Of a DNA stretch of 64,000 nucleotides, positions 9,388-19,187 are shown piece after piece. The first letter of the stretch is position 1. Each line of letters starts with the position of its first letter. Where the stretch lies: assembly GCA_016201905.1 (NCBI GenBank), contig JACQBQ010000014.1:62001-126000 (forward strand), given 5' to 3'. Made by a program: the position numbers and the translations under genes. Source of the stretch: Candidatus Melainabacteria bacterium. GTDB taxonomy: Bacteria; Cyanobacteriota; Vampirovibrionia; 2-02-FULL-35-15. The notes beneath the pieces are model-generated. The model searched no databases, had not been told where the DNA came from, and saw nothing but the letters and a program-made list of their open reading frames with translations.

Positions 9388-11508
9388 ATGAAGCAACAAA
9401 CTCACTTACAGCCTTTTGTTAATTCTATTGATTCACTATTTATTGAACTTTTAGAAGATCTTTGTAAACCTGCAATTGGCAGGACATGGCTTCAAAAAGT
9501 TGTTAATTTATTAAAGCAAGTTTTATCAGCGAGAAATATTTCACTGTTTACCCTTATTGATAACCTGACTGTGTTTGCAAACAATGATTCAGATTTCTTA
9601 GATAACAAAATTATTAATGAAACAACTGATAAGACAAATGAGCCATATTGGTTTAAACAGTGCTATGTTGTGCCTCTTTCAGTAGAAGGCAGATTGATTA
9701 TTAATTGGGACGATGTTCCTGATGATAGTGAGATTAAAAAATTTAATTATATTTTTTCACTGCTGTCTGTTTCTCTTGAGAATAGAGCTGACTTAATTAG
9801 TAAAGAAAATAATATTTCATATGATTTTAGTTTTGAAAAAATGCAAGAAATATTTGGTAAAAATAATGATTTGAGGTCTCAGATACCTTTAGTTGCTAAG
9901 GAGATAGCGACTTCGTTAAACGTTTCAAGGTGCCAGGTAAAGTTTTTTACTCAGGATGTAAACCCTGTCTTTGACACTCTTTTAAGCTCAGAATATGTAA
10001 CAGGCAGATTTGTCGACGCAATTTCTGTTATTCCATCTATAGAGAAAGAATGGCTCCAGAAAATTCAGTCTGGTGAAATGCTGATTCTTGATCAAAAGCA
10101 AAACCATTTTCTGCAGAATATTGAATCGCTTTTGTCAATTCAGTCTATATTAGGATTTCCACTTAGATATAAAGAAAACATAATAGGTGCAATAGTATTG
10201 CATCAGTGTGATTATGAAAGAACTTGGAAATATGATGAGATTTCATATATTAGAAAGGTTGCATTGTTATTAAGCATTGTTGCTGGCAAGGAAATTGAGT
10301 TTAATAAAAAATTGGCATTAGATGCTGTCGATTTAAATACCGGTTTAATTCATCCGGAGCAATTCTTGCGAGAGTTGAATCGTGCACAGATTGAGGCTCA
10401 GGTAAAAAAATCTTGCTTTAGTCTTGTAATGGTGGATATTGAGAAGCTCAAAGATATAAATTTAAAAATGGGTTTTGTTGCAGGAAATCTTGTCTTGTCT
10501 CAAACAGCACGATACCTGAAGAGATTGTTTGGTGATTTATATAAAATTGCCAGATATAACAATGATGAATTTGTAATTATTTTAAATGAAGCTGATCAAC
10601 ATAAAGCAAAAGCAGCAGCAGAAAAATTAAAAGAACATTTAAGTAATGTGTCTGTATTAGGTATTGGAACCATTGAATATAATTTTTCGTTTGTAACTTT
10701 TCCGGTGCATACGGATTCAATTGCAGAGCTGTTGACTTTATTAGAACAATCAATGATTTTGTCAAAGTCACGGGGGAAATTTCAGGTAACTAGTTTTGAT
10801 GAAATTAAAGACAAGTCTAAAAGTAGCTGGCAAAAGTTACTTGACTTTGCAATCCCGGAAATAATCTTAAAAAAATCAAGTTTAAAAACAGGACCTGAAA
10901 TAATAGAGACTATTAATAAACAAGTTGCTGAATTTGGGAAGAGAAAAACATATAGTGCAGATATTCTGGATTCAGTTCAGAGTTTGGCATTGGCTTTAGA
11001 TGCAAAAGATTCATATACTGAAGGACATAGTAATAGGGTTGCTGAGTATGCATACTTATTGGCTAAAGAGCTTGGTTTGGACTCTCAGGAAATTGAATGG
11101 ATAAGGCTTGCAGCTAGTATGCACGATATAGGTAAAATTGGTATTCCTGAAAATATATTATGCAAACCAGGTAAATTAACTAAAGATGAATATGAAATTA
11201 TGAAAAAACATCCGGTTATCGGAGCAAAAATTCTAAAACCAATAAAGCCTTTAGAAAAAGTTGCGACTTTAGTTTTAAATCATCATGAATATTGGGATGG
11301 AGCAGGATATCCTAACGGCTTGGCAAAAAATGAAGTACCAATAGGTTCAAGGATTGTAAGTGTAGTTGATGCTTATCAGGCAATGACGAGTAATAGACCT
11401 TACAGACCCAGCTTACAATTTGAAGAAGCTATCAAACGACTTCGTGAAGGAAGAGAAAAACAATGGGATCCAGAGTTGGTAGATCTTTTTATAAAGATAG
11501 TGTCGTAA
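9388..11508 (+). CDS. GAF - GGDEF-like - HD-GYP signalling protein
   Basis: GGDEF-like region with ARYNNDEFVIIL; HD-GYP with HDIGKIGIPE, HHEYWDGAGYPNGL, RIVSVVDAYQAMTSNRPYR. Confidence 0.88.
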   Translation: MKQQTHLQPFVNSIDSLFIELLEDLCKPAIGRTWLQKVVNLLKQVLSARNISLFTLIDNLTVFANNDSDFLDNKIINETTDKTNEPYWFKQCYVVPLSVEGRLIINWDDVPDDSEIKKFNYIFSLLSVSLENRADLISKENNISYDFSFEKMQEIFGKNNDLRSQIPLVAKEIATSLNVSRCQVKFFTQDVNPVFDTLLSSEYVTGRFVDAISVIPSIEKEWLQKIQSGEMLILDQKQNHFLQNIESLLSIQSILGFPLRYKENIIGAIVLHQCDYERTWKYDEISYIRKVALLLSIVAGKEIEFNKKLALDAVDLNTGLIHPEQFLRELNRAQIEAQVKKSCFSLVMVDIEKLKDINLKMGFVAGNLVLSQTARYLKRLFGDLYKIARYNNDEFVIILNEADQHKAKAAAEKLKEHLSNVSVLGIGTIEYNFSFVTFPVHTDSIAELLTLLEQSMILSKSRGKFQVTSFDEIKDKSKSSWQKLLDFAIPEIILKKSSLKTGPEIIETINKQVAEFGKRKTYSADILDSVQSLALALDAKDSYTEGHSNRVAEYAYLLAKELGLDSQEIEWIRLAASMHDIGKIGIPENILCKPGKLTKDEYEIMKKHPVIGAKILKPIKPLEKVATLVLNHHEYWDGAGYPNGLAKNEVPIGSRIVSVVDAYQAMTSNRPYRPSLQFEEAIKRLREGREKQWDPELVDLFIKIVS

Positions 11509-11540
11509 AGGAATTGATAATTAAAAAGTAACTTTTTCAT

Positions 11541-12584
11541 ATGATTACGTCTAAAAATAAAGTAATTATTTATGCTCAAGATTCTTTTGGTGGCGAATCA
11601 GCAAAGACAGGAATTGGTTTTATTAGATATGGTTTGTGTGAAACAGTTGCAATCGTTGACAAAAAATGTGTCGGCAAAAAAGCAAGTGAAGTGGTAAGCG
11701 GGCTATCACCAATTCCGATTTTTAGTTCAATTGATGATGCTAAGAAACATAGGACTGATGCTGATATATTGTTAATTGGGATAGCACCGCCTGGAGGACG
11801 GTTCCCGCCTGATTGGATTCCGGATATAAAAAAATCAATTAAAAATAAATTGAATATTGTAAATGGTCTGCATGATTTCTTAAGCAGCAACTTAGAAATC
11901 AAAGTAATGGCTGAAAAAGAAGAAATATTTATCTGGGATGTTAGAAAAACTGATAACAAATTTCCAATTGCCAATGCAAGGTTATTAGATTACCCTATTC
12001 AAGTTGTTCTTACAGTTGGCACAGATGCTGCAATTGGAAAGATGACGGTTGCTTTAGAATTAACAAAATCAGCAAAAAAATCTGGCAAGGCTGCGCAATT
12101 TGTTGCTACCGGGCAGACTGGAATGATGATTAGTGGAGCTGGTATACCTATAGATGCTATTGTTGGCGACTTTATGGCTGGTGCAATTGAAGAAGAGATA
12201 ATCAAAGTAGCTAAACAAAACTATGATTACGCATTTGTTGAAGGACAAGGCTCTATCCTGCATCCTGGGTGGTCTGGGGTAACTTTAGCTTTGTTTCATG
12301 GTTCACTGCCTCATAAATTAATTCTTTGCCATAAAGCTGGAAGAGAATATCTAAAAAATACAAAAGTAAAAATTAACTCGCTAAATGATTTTATAAAAGT
12401 TTACGAGACTATATCTTTACCTTTACGGCAGGCTAAAGTAGTTGGAATTGGATTAAATACGTTTGGATTAAGTGAAAAACAGGCTAAAGATGCTATAAAA
12501 ATAGCTGAAGATGAAACCGGTTTACCGGCTGATGATCCAGTTAAAAATTCAGGAGAAAAATTACTACAGGCATGCCTAAGATAA
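11541..12584 (+). CDS. dgcN: DUF1611 family protein (DgcN-like; D-glutamate N-acetyltransferase family)
   Basis: VVLTVGTDAAIGKMTVALEL P-loop-like, VEGQGSILHPGWSGVTLALFHGSLPHKLILCH; overlaps epimerase gene. Confidence 0.7.
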   Translation: MITSKNKVIIYAQDSFGGESAKTGIGFIRYGLCETVAIVDKKCVGKKASEVVSGLSPIPIFSSIDDAKKHRTDADILLIGIAPPGGRFPPDWIPDIKKSIKNKLNIVNGLHDFLSSNLEIKVMAEKEEIFIWDVRKTDNKFPIANARLLDYPIQVVLTVGTDAAIGKMTVALELTKSAKKSGKAAQFVATGQTGMMISGAGIPIDAIVGDFMAGAIEEEIIKVAKQNYDYAFVEGQGSILHPGWSGVTLALFHGSLPHKLILCHKAGREYLKNTKVKINSLNDFIKVYETISLPLRQAKVVGIGLNTFGLSEKQAKDAIKIAEDETGLPADDPVKNSGEKLLQACLR

Positions 12585-13666
12585 ATTTTAATGCAAGACC
12601 TTTTAACTTGAAGCTGAAAAATCCATTTGGCATTTCTCGTGGTTCAATTACATATGCTAAAAATGTTTTAGTTACCTTGATTTTTGATGAGCTGATTGGC
12701 TATGGAGAAGCTGCGCCGTCCAGCTATTATGGCGAAGACCAAGACTCAGTAATTGATTTTCTTAATCAATTTATAAAACATAAATCAGTTGAAGATTATC
12801 TTATGAATATTGGAAAGCTGCAGGATGATTTAAATCACTTTACCCTAAATGTTTATCGTGGGACTTCTGCTTCAGCAAGAGCTTCCTTAGAGATAGCATT
12901 TTGGGATTTAATTGGAAAAATTAATAATAAGTCCTTATATCAATTTTTGTTTCACGACGATCCTTTTTTGATTAATGGACTTGATTACAAAAATCTTGCG
13001 CCTACTTCTTATACTATTGGATTAGACAATTTACTGGTGATTAAGGATAAAGTTGGTGCTGCTTTGAATGCTGGCTATAAAATTTTAAAAATTAAGTTAG
13101 GTCTTGGATTTGATGAAGATTTAAACATTCTAAAGACAGTAGAACAGATTGTAAGAGGACATTCATGTCTCCTTCGTGTAGATGCTAATGGAGGCTGGGA
13201 TATTGAAACCACAAAAAAAATGCTGGATATTCTTCCAAAGTATAACGTTGAGTTTTTGGAGCAACCTTTACCAAAGGGTCAGGTGAGATTGCTTCAACCA
13301 TTAATGCAGAACTCGCCGGTTCAGATATTTGTTGATGAGGATTGTGTAACTAGTAGTCATATTGAAGCACTTGCTGGAAAAGTTCATGGAGTAAATATAA
13401 AGTTAATGAAAGCTGGTAGTGTAATTGAAGCTTTTAATATGATTAATTTAGCTAAGTCTTATGGTTTAAAAGTGATGCTGGGTTGTATGATTGAATCATC
13501 ATGTGCTATTTCAGCTGCTGTACATCTTTCACCACTGGCTGATTATGTTGATTTGGATGGGCACTTATTACTAGATCACGATCCGTTTTCTGGATTACTT
13601 CTAAAAGATAATAAAGTTATCCCGTCTTTTGACGTTGGTCTTGGGGTTTATTTGTCTGAAAATTGA
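12572..13666 (+). CDS. dgcA: Enolase-superfamily dipeptide epimerase (DgcA/L-Ala-D/L-Glu epimerase-like)
   Basis: KLKNPFGISRGS; KILKIKLGLG; LLRVDANGGWD; EFLEQPLP; VDEDCVTSSHIEAL; KLMKAGSV; MLGCMIESSCAISAAVHLSPLADYVDLDGHLLL. Confidence 0.88.
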   Translation: MPKINFNARPFNLKLKNPFGISRGSITYAKNVLVTLIFDELIGYGEAAPSSYYGEDQDSVIDFLNQFIKHKSVEDYLMNIGKLQDDLNHFTLNVYRGTSASARASLEIAFWDLIGKINNKSLYQFLFHDDPFLINGLDYKNLAPTSYTIGLDNLLVIKDKVGAALNAGYKILKIKLGLGFDEDLNILKTVEQIVRGHSCLLRVDANGGWDIETTKKMLDILPKYNVEFLEQPLPKGQVRLLQPLMQNSPVQIFVDEDCVTSSHIEALAGKVHGVNIKLMKAGSVIEAFNMINLAKSYGLKVMLGCMIESSCAISAAVHLSPLADYVDLDGHLLLDHDPFSGLLLKDNKVIPSFDVGLGVYLSEN

Positions 13667-13789
13667 ATCAATTTATTTAGTAATACAAAGAGTTAATTCT
13701 GTACAAATACATTTATTTTATTTTTAGGCTGTAAAATTTAACAGTATACAAAAGTTAAAAACGTAAATTCTATAAAGGAGGATTTTATC

Positions 13790-14386
13790 GTGGTAACAAT
13801 AACAAATGAAAAATCAAGCACTTTAAATGGAAGTTCACTGGCAATTATTCAGCAAAGCTGTTCAAGACCAATAGTAGGTCAGGTCGCACCACAGTTTAAA
13901 GCACCAGCATATGTGGATGGTCAGATAAAAGAACTATCACTTTCTGATTATAAAGGTAAATGGGTTGTGTTGTTTTTCTACCCCTTAGATTTTACTTTTG
14001 TATGTCCTACAGAAATTTTGGAGTTCAATAAAAAGACAGATGAGTTTAAAAAGAAAAATGCTCAGTTAATTGGAGCAAGCATTGACAGTGTCTATTCGCA
14101 TAAAGGGTGGTGTGAACAAGGTGGATTGGGGAAATTAAATTTTCCTCTGATTTCTGATATCACTAAAAAAATCAGTCAGGATTATGGAATTCTTTTAGAA
14201 GATAAAGGAATTTCATTGCGTGGTACTTTTGTCATTGATCCTGAAGGAAAAATTAGAGCTGCAACAATCCATGACCTTCAAGTAGGTCGAAGTGTTGATG
14301 AAACGTTGCGTGTGTTAAGTGCATTTCAAACAGGTGAGCTTTGTCCCGTTGGTTGGACACCAGGACAAAAGACACTTGGCAAGTAA
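13790..14386 (+). CDS. 2-Cys peroxiredoxin (AhpC/Prx1 family)
   Basis: [15 protein letters not shown] peroxidatic Cys; [15 protein letters not shown] resolving Cys; GTG start with strong AAAGGAGG SD. Confidence 0.95.
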   Translation: MVTITNEKSSTLNGSSLAIIQQSCSRPIVGQVAPQFKAPAYVDGQIKELSLSDYKGKWVVLFFYPLDFTFVCPTEILEFNKKTDEFKKKNAQLIGASIDSVYSHKGWCEQGGLGKLNFPLISDITKKISQDYGILLEDKGISLRGTFVIDPEGKIRAATIHDLQVGRSVDETLRVLSAFQTGELCPVGWTPGQKTLGK

Positions 14387-14417
14387 TGTACTATAAGGTA
14401 AACAAATTGTTAAATTA

Positions 14418-14452
14418 TAAAAAACCCTTTCTTTTGAAAGGGGTTTTCTTTT
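14418..14452 (+). terminator. Rho-independent terminator after peroxiredoxin
   Basis: AAAACCCTTTC-TTTT-GAAAGGGGTTTT followed by CTTTTATTTTT. Confidence 0.85.
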
Positions 14453-14589
14453 ATTTTTGGAGATTTGGTGAAAAGATGAAATTTTTTTAATGATGATCAA
14501 AAAGGTTAAGGTCTTAACTTTATATATGTAGCTGAAATCAAGTTAATTTCGTCTCTAATATGAAGGAAGGTTATAGGAAGGTTAAATAG

Positions 14590-15198
14590 ATGGAGTCAAA
14601 TAAAAGCATATCAAAACAAAATTTAGGTGAGACTGTTAGTAGCAATTTCATTAATGGAGATGAATTAGCTAACCTGAAAAAAGTTACTGACATTGATAAT
14701 AATATTCAATGCGAATTCGGTGATTTAATTATTTGTACAGCGAATGAATTACATGTAAAAGAGATCGCTGAACTTTGGGCAAACCTTGCTTGTGTCCAGC
14801 AAATATCTGCACCTCAAAGATATGATTTTGTATCAGAGGGTAAAGACTGGCAGTCTTTTGTTAGAAGGAAACTCTCCAAAAAAAACAATTTGCTTCTAGT
14901 GGCACATAATAAAGGTATTGCTGAAATAAAAGGCTTTTTATATCTTCAAACAGTTACAATTCCTTCTTCTGACTTGATTTTAAAAGGAATAATTGAAGAT
15001 ATTTATACAAAACCCCAGTATAGAAAACAAGGAATTGCTGTAAAGATGCTAGATGTTTCTTTGGAGTGGGCTTTAAAGCAGAATATAAAACAAATTGATT
15101 TAATCTCACCTGCTACCACAAATGATTTAACGGCTCTTTATGCAAGGCTTTTGAAGCAAAATAAGAAAAATATAAATTTAGAGTTGTTAAGTATTTAA
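14590..15198 (+). CDS. GNAT family N-acetyltransferase
   Basis: IIEDIYTKPQYRKQGIAVKMLDVSLEWALKQNIKQIDLI acetyl-CoA binding motif. Confidence 0.8.
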   Translation: MESNKSISKQNLGETVSSNFINGDELANLKKVTDIDNNIQCEFGDLIICTANELHVKEIAELWANLACVQQISAPQRYDFVSEGKDWQSFVRRKLSKKNNLLLVAHNKGIAEIKGFLYLQTVTIPSSDLILKGIIEDIYTKPQYRKQGIAVKMLDVSLEWALKQNIKQIDLISPATTNDLTALYARLLKQNKKNINLELLSI

Positions 15199-15255
15199 AT
15201 TCATAAACTTAATAAACATTGCTTGAATTGTGTATTGTTTTAATTTTGATGTTTT

Positions 15256-16587
15256 ATGTCTTATAAGTTAGAATTACGTTACCGTATGAATAGTACACAT
15301 ATTGTAGTTGTAGGTAGTAGTTATAGCAGTGCGGCTGTCTTTAATTATTTGGAAAAATATCTAACAAAAGCACGCCAGCCTGTAGATTTATTACTTCTGT
15401 CAGATAAAAATCATTATTTTTTTAGAGATCTTTTATCTGAGTATTTGTGTGATGGCTGTGGATTGGATGATATTGTTCAAGAGAATCGAGACATAGGATT
15501 TCTTAAACCTGGAGTTTCATTTTTACAATCCAAAATTTTAAGCATTGATTTAAACTTAAAAATTATTAAAACAACAAACAGTGTAATCCCTTACCATTAC
15601 CTAGTGTTAGCTCCAGACTGTGAATTAGATGATTCAAGTGAGTATTTTACTTATGCTGATAACAGTAATTGCTTTATATTCAATATGCCGGCTGATATTT
15701 TTATGATTAAGAATCACATTATAAAGAATATTGAAAAAGCAGCTTCTGAGCAAAATGATGAAATAAAAAAAATGCTTATGACATTTACTGTTGTTGGTGG
15801 TTGTGAAAAAGCGATTGAAATTGTATGTTCAATCTCAGACTATGTTCGAAATCTAATAAAGAAAAAATATCATGAAATCAATGCTTCGTTTGTTAAAGTG
15901 AATTTGATTGAGGAGAAAAATAATATACTGGAAAATAAAGATCCTTTTTTTAATACGCGGATTGTCCACAGCCTTAATAAAAGAGGAGTTAATATGCTTT
16001 TAAATTCAAAGATATCAGGTCTGAAAAAAGAAAAAATTGAAATCAATCATGAAAAAGAAATATGTTCAGGAACGATAATATTTACGCCAAGCTATAAAGC
16101 TCCTTCTTTGATTAAGAATCTCTTACTAAAGCATGATGAATCTGAATATGCCTGTGTCGATTTATATATGAAAGCAGATGGCTTTGATAATGTTTTTGTT
16201 ATTGGTGAGTCATCAAAATGTCTTGATTTGAGTGAAAACTATCCTAGAAATATAGCTGTGTACAAGCAACAGTCTAAAGTATGTGCTAACAATATTTTTG
16301 CCAAGATTAATAACAATCCTTTGAAACCTTTAGGTAAAACTTTAGATATAAACTTTTTTCCGCTTGGGTATAAAAACTTATTGTTCGGTATTAAGGATTT
16401 TTGTTTGGATGGATTTATTCCCTGGATATTTTATAGGTTGCTTTATATTTCATACTTTTTGGGCTGGAAAAAAAATCTTAAAGCCTTTATTAGTTTTCTG
16501 TTAAGTAACCTTGCTTTAAATGATCAATATGTATTAGATTTGGAAGCCATGAGCAAGCAAAAACAGGCAGTGAAAAATCTTAAGTAA
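15256..16587 (+). CDS. NAD(P)/FAD-dependent oxidoreductase, NDH-II-like (start may be the ATG at 15286)
   Basis: IVVVGSSYSSAAVFNYL FAD-binding; NHYFFRDLLSEYLCDG; second nucleotide-binding FTVVGGCEKAIE; FVIGESS. Confidence 0.75.
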   Translation: MSYKLELRYRMNSTHIVVVGSSYSSAAVFNYLEKYLTKARQPVDLLLLSDKNHYFFRDLLSEYLCDGCGLDDIVQENRDIGFLKPGVSFLQSKILSIDLNLKIIKTTNSVIPYHYLVLAPDCELDDSSEYFTYADNSNCFIFNMPADIFMIKNHIIKNIEKAASEQNDEIKKMLMTFTVVGGCEKAIEIVCSISDYVRNLIKKKYHEINASFVKVNLIEEKNNILENKDPFFNTRIVHSLNKRGVNMLLNSKISGLKKEKIEINHEKEICSGTIIFTPSYKAPSLIKNLLLKHDESEYACVDLYMKADGFDNVFVIGESSKCLDLSENYPRNIAVYKQQSKVCANNIFAKINNNPLKPLGKTLDINFFPLGYKNLLFGIKDFCLDGFIPWIFYRLLYISYFLGWKKNLKAFISFLLSNLALNDQYVLDLEAMSKQKQAVKNLK

Positions 16588-16695
16588 TGTATTTTGTAGT
16601 ATATTTAAAGGAATTTGTTAAATATTTTTATATACTTTAATAATGAAAAGAATCAACAGAAGAAAGCTTTAGCTCGTCTGGAGTTGTAAAAAAAA

Positions 16696-17499
16696 ATGGT
16701 AAATAAAAAAGCAGAGATTGGTATTTTTGGTGGATCAGGTTTCTATAGTTTTTTGGAAAATATAGAAGAAGTAAAAGTTACAACACCTTATGGTGAACCA
16801 TCTGACAATTTATTTTTAGGAAAAGTTGGAGGTGTAAATGTTGCATTTTTACCTAGGCATGGCAGAAAGCATACTATTCCACCTCAAAAAATTAATTACC
16901 GTGCTAATCTCTGGGCAATGAAAGAAATTGGTGTTACCAGGATAATTAGCCCATGTGCTGTGGGCAGCTTACAGAAAGAAATTAAGCCAGGAGATTTTGT
17001 AGTAAGTGATCAGTATATAGATAGAACAAGAAATAGAATAGATACTTTTTATGATGGACCTATTGCAACTCACGTTAGTGCAGCTGATCCATATTGTCCT
17101 GAGTTAAGAGGATTAGCTATTAAAGCCACTGAAGAAAACAGTGTAAAGTGCCATAAAACAGGTACGATTGTGGTAATTCAAGGCCCAAGGTTTAGCACAA
17201 AAGCTGAATCTAAATGGTTTACATCTATGGGCTGGTCTACTATTAACATGACTCAATATCCTGAAGCACACTTAGCCAAAGAACTTGAAATGTGTGTGGT
17301 AAATATTGCACTTGCTACTGATTATGATTGTGGTCTTGTCGGTGATGTATCTCCGGTGAGTCATAATGAAGTTATGCTTGTTTTTCAAAAAAATCTTGAT
17401 AAGTTAAGAGAAGTCCTTTTTAAGTTAATCACCATAATTCCAAATGAGCGTAAAAATTGTAAGTGTAGTGAAGTTCTAAAGCATGCAAGATTTACCTAA
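16696..17499 (+). CDS. mtnP: S-methyl-5'-thioadenosine phosphorylase
   Basis: IGIFGGSGFYSFL; FLPRHGRKHTIPPQKINYRANLWAMK; INMTQYPEAHLAKELEMC. Confidence 0.94.
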   Translation: MVNKKAEIGIFGGSGFYSFLENIEEVKVTTPYGEPSDNLFLGKVGGVNVAFLPRHGRKHTIPPQKINYRANLWAMKEIGVTRIISPCAVGSLQKEIKPGDFVVSDQYIDRTRNRIDTFYDGPIATHVSAADPYCPELRGLAIKATEENSVKCHKTGTIVVIQGPRFSTKAESKWFTSMGWSTINMTQYPEAHLAKELEMCVVNIALATDYDCGLVGDVSPVSHNEVMLVFQKNLDKLREVLFKLITIIPNERKNCKCSEVLKHARFT

Positions 17500-17788
17500 C
17501 TTTATTCCAAAACTTGTGACGAGAAATTCACAAGGTGAGTTAAAAATTATTTGGAGTGATGAAAAAGAATGTGTTTATAATCTTCGTAAGCTTAGAGCAT
17601 TGTGTCAGTGTGCTCTATGCAGGCATGAGCTGACCGGTGAGCGGTTAGTAAAGCTTGAAGATATTCCTGAAAATATAAATTTGTTAAAAGCTGAAACGGT
17701 AGGTAACTATGCATTGCACTTTACATGGTCAGATACTCATACGACTGGCATTTACAGCTTTGATTATCTTAGAAGTCTTTGTAATTAA
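17483..17788 (+). CDS. DUF971 domain protein
   Basis: IIWSDEKECVYNLRKLRALCQCALCRHELTGERL...YALHFTWSDTHTTGIYSFDYLRSLC; overlaps mtnP stop by 17 nt. Confidence 0.85.
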   Translation: MQDLPNFIPKLVTRNSQGELKIIWSDEKECVYNLRKLRALCQCALCRHELTGERLVKLEDIPENINLLKAETVGNYALHFTWSDTHTTGIYSFDYLRSLCN

Positions 17789-17814
17789 AATAAAAAATAA
17801 CTTTTGAGCCTAAC

Positions 17815-18942
17815 CTAAGGCTTTGGATTTTCTTTTTCTTTCGTTTCTTCTGCAATGGTTTCATCGTCAGGTAAGCTGCCAACTTTCAGTGAAATTACTT
17901 TTATCTGTCCGCTTCTTAATAACCGCACATGCAGCTTGTCGCCAATTTTTCTGTTTCTTACAAGCTCTGCAATTCTTGTAGGATCATCAATATCTTTGCC
18001 TTCAACCTTTTGAATTATATCTCCTGGAGTAATACCACCCAGTTGGGCAGGGCTTTCAGGAACCACTTCTACTACATAAACTCCCACTGTTTCTTTAGGT
18101 AAGCCTTCTGCTTTTAATTGTTCTTCAGTAAGTTTTCCCATCTTTATTCCAAGGTAGGGATGCTTAATTGAACCGTGTGCAATTAAATCATCGGCAATTT
18201 TTTTAGCATAATCTGCAGGTATTGAAAAATTTAAGCTTTGTGCATTGCGACCAATTATAAAAGTGTTAATCCCGATTACTTCCCCATCCAAATTTACAAG
18301 TGGTCCACCAGAATTTCCTGGATTAATTGCAGCATCGGTTTGTATATATTTAAAAGCATCTTGAGCTGCACCAAATGTTACACCTACATGACGTGAAAGG
18401 GCACTAATAATGCCAAGTGTGACTGTATGTTCTAGTCCAAGCGGTGAACCAATTGCAATTACCCAGTCACCGGGTCTTAAATTCTTGGTACTTCCAAAAC
18501 TTGCAACAGATAAATTTTTCGCATCAATTTTTATTATTGCCAGATCGCTATAGCTGTCATGAGAAATTAATTTACCTTCATATTTCTTTTCGTCTTTTAG
18601 TGTGACATTTATCTTGTCTGCATTTTTTACAACATGGTAATTAGTTAAGATGTAGCCATCTGAAGTAACAATTACTCCTGAGCCTGTTCCAGCTTCAGGT
18701 TGTGGGATTACCTCTGGAATATGTAATTCAATGCTGCCCAAGTCAAGAGTCTTCTTTTTTACTTCAGTTTCTTTTACTTCACGAGATGTATCAATGTTTA
18801 CTACTGATTGGCTTATTTTTTCAGCTATTTCAGCTATGGTGTCTGAATCAAGTAGTATTTTTGCAACTGAACTATTAAACAAAGAGTCAACTAAAATCAA
18901 AAACAAAACTAAAATAAATACTGATTTTACTTTTTTGCTCAT
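17815..18942 (-). CDS. HtrA/DegP-like trypsin family serine protease with one PDZ domain
   Basis: TNYHVV, SDLAIIKI, NPGNSGGPLVNLDGEVIGINTFI catalytic motifs; PDZ GVYVVEVVPESPAQLGGITPGDIIQKV; N-terminal TM. Confidence 0.94.
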   Translation of the reverse strand: MSKKVKSVFILVLFLILVDSLFNSSVAKILLDSDTIAEIAEKISQSVVNIDTSREVKETEVKKKTLDLGSIELHIPEVIPQPEAGTGSGVIVTSDGYILTNYHVVKNADKINVTLKDEKKYEGKLISHDSYSDLAIIKIDAKNLSVASFGSTKNLRPGDWVIAIGSPLGLEHTVTLGIISALSRHVGVTFGAAQDAFKYIQTDAAINPGNSGGPLVNLDGEVIGINTFIIGRNAQSLNFSIPADYAKKIADDLIAHGSIKHPYLGIKMGKLTEEQLKAEGLPKETVGVYVVEVVPESPAQLGGITPGDIIQKVEGKDIDDPTRIAELVRNRKIGDKLHVRLLRSGQIKVISLKVGSLPDDETIAEETKEKENPKP

Positions 18943-19187
18943 GGCTTTAATTTTCCTTATTGTTTTCTTGTGATTATTACACTTTCCAGAATTGTTATTT
19001 TAACTTTAAGAACATTATTTACTCAATACCCAGTAAGCTAGAAAAATATGTGCTTTAAATACTCAATGTAACAAGATATAATGGCTAATGTAAAAAGATA
19101 AAATATGTAATGTTAATCAATGATGATAACTTGCAGAATAGATAGTTAAAATAATGCATGGTGAAATAGTGAAACGAGGGTATATAT

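Noticed and set aside
11576-11974. 132-aa minus-strand ORF inside the DUF1611 gene
   Set aside because: Antisense shadow ORF with no recognisable domain
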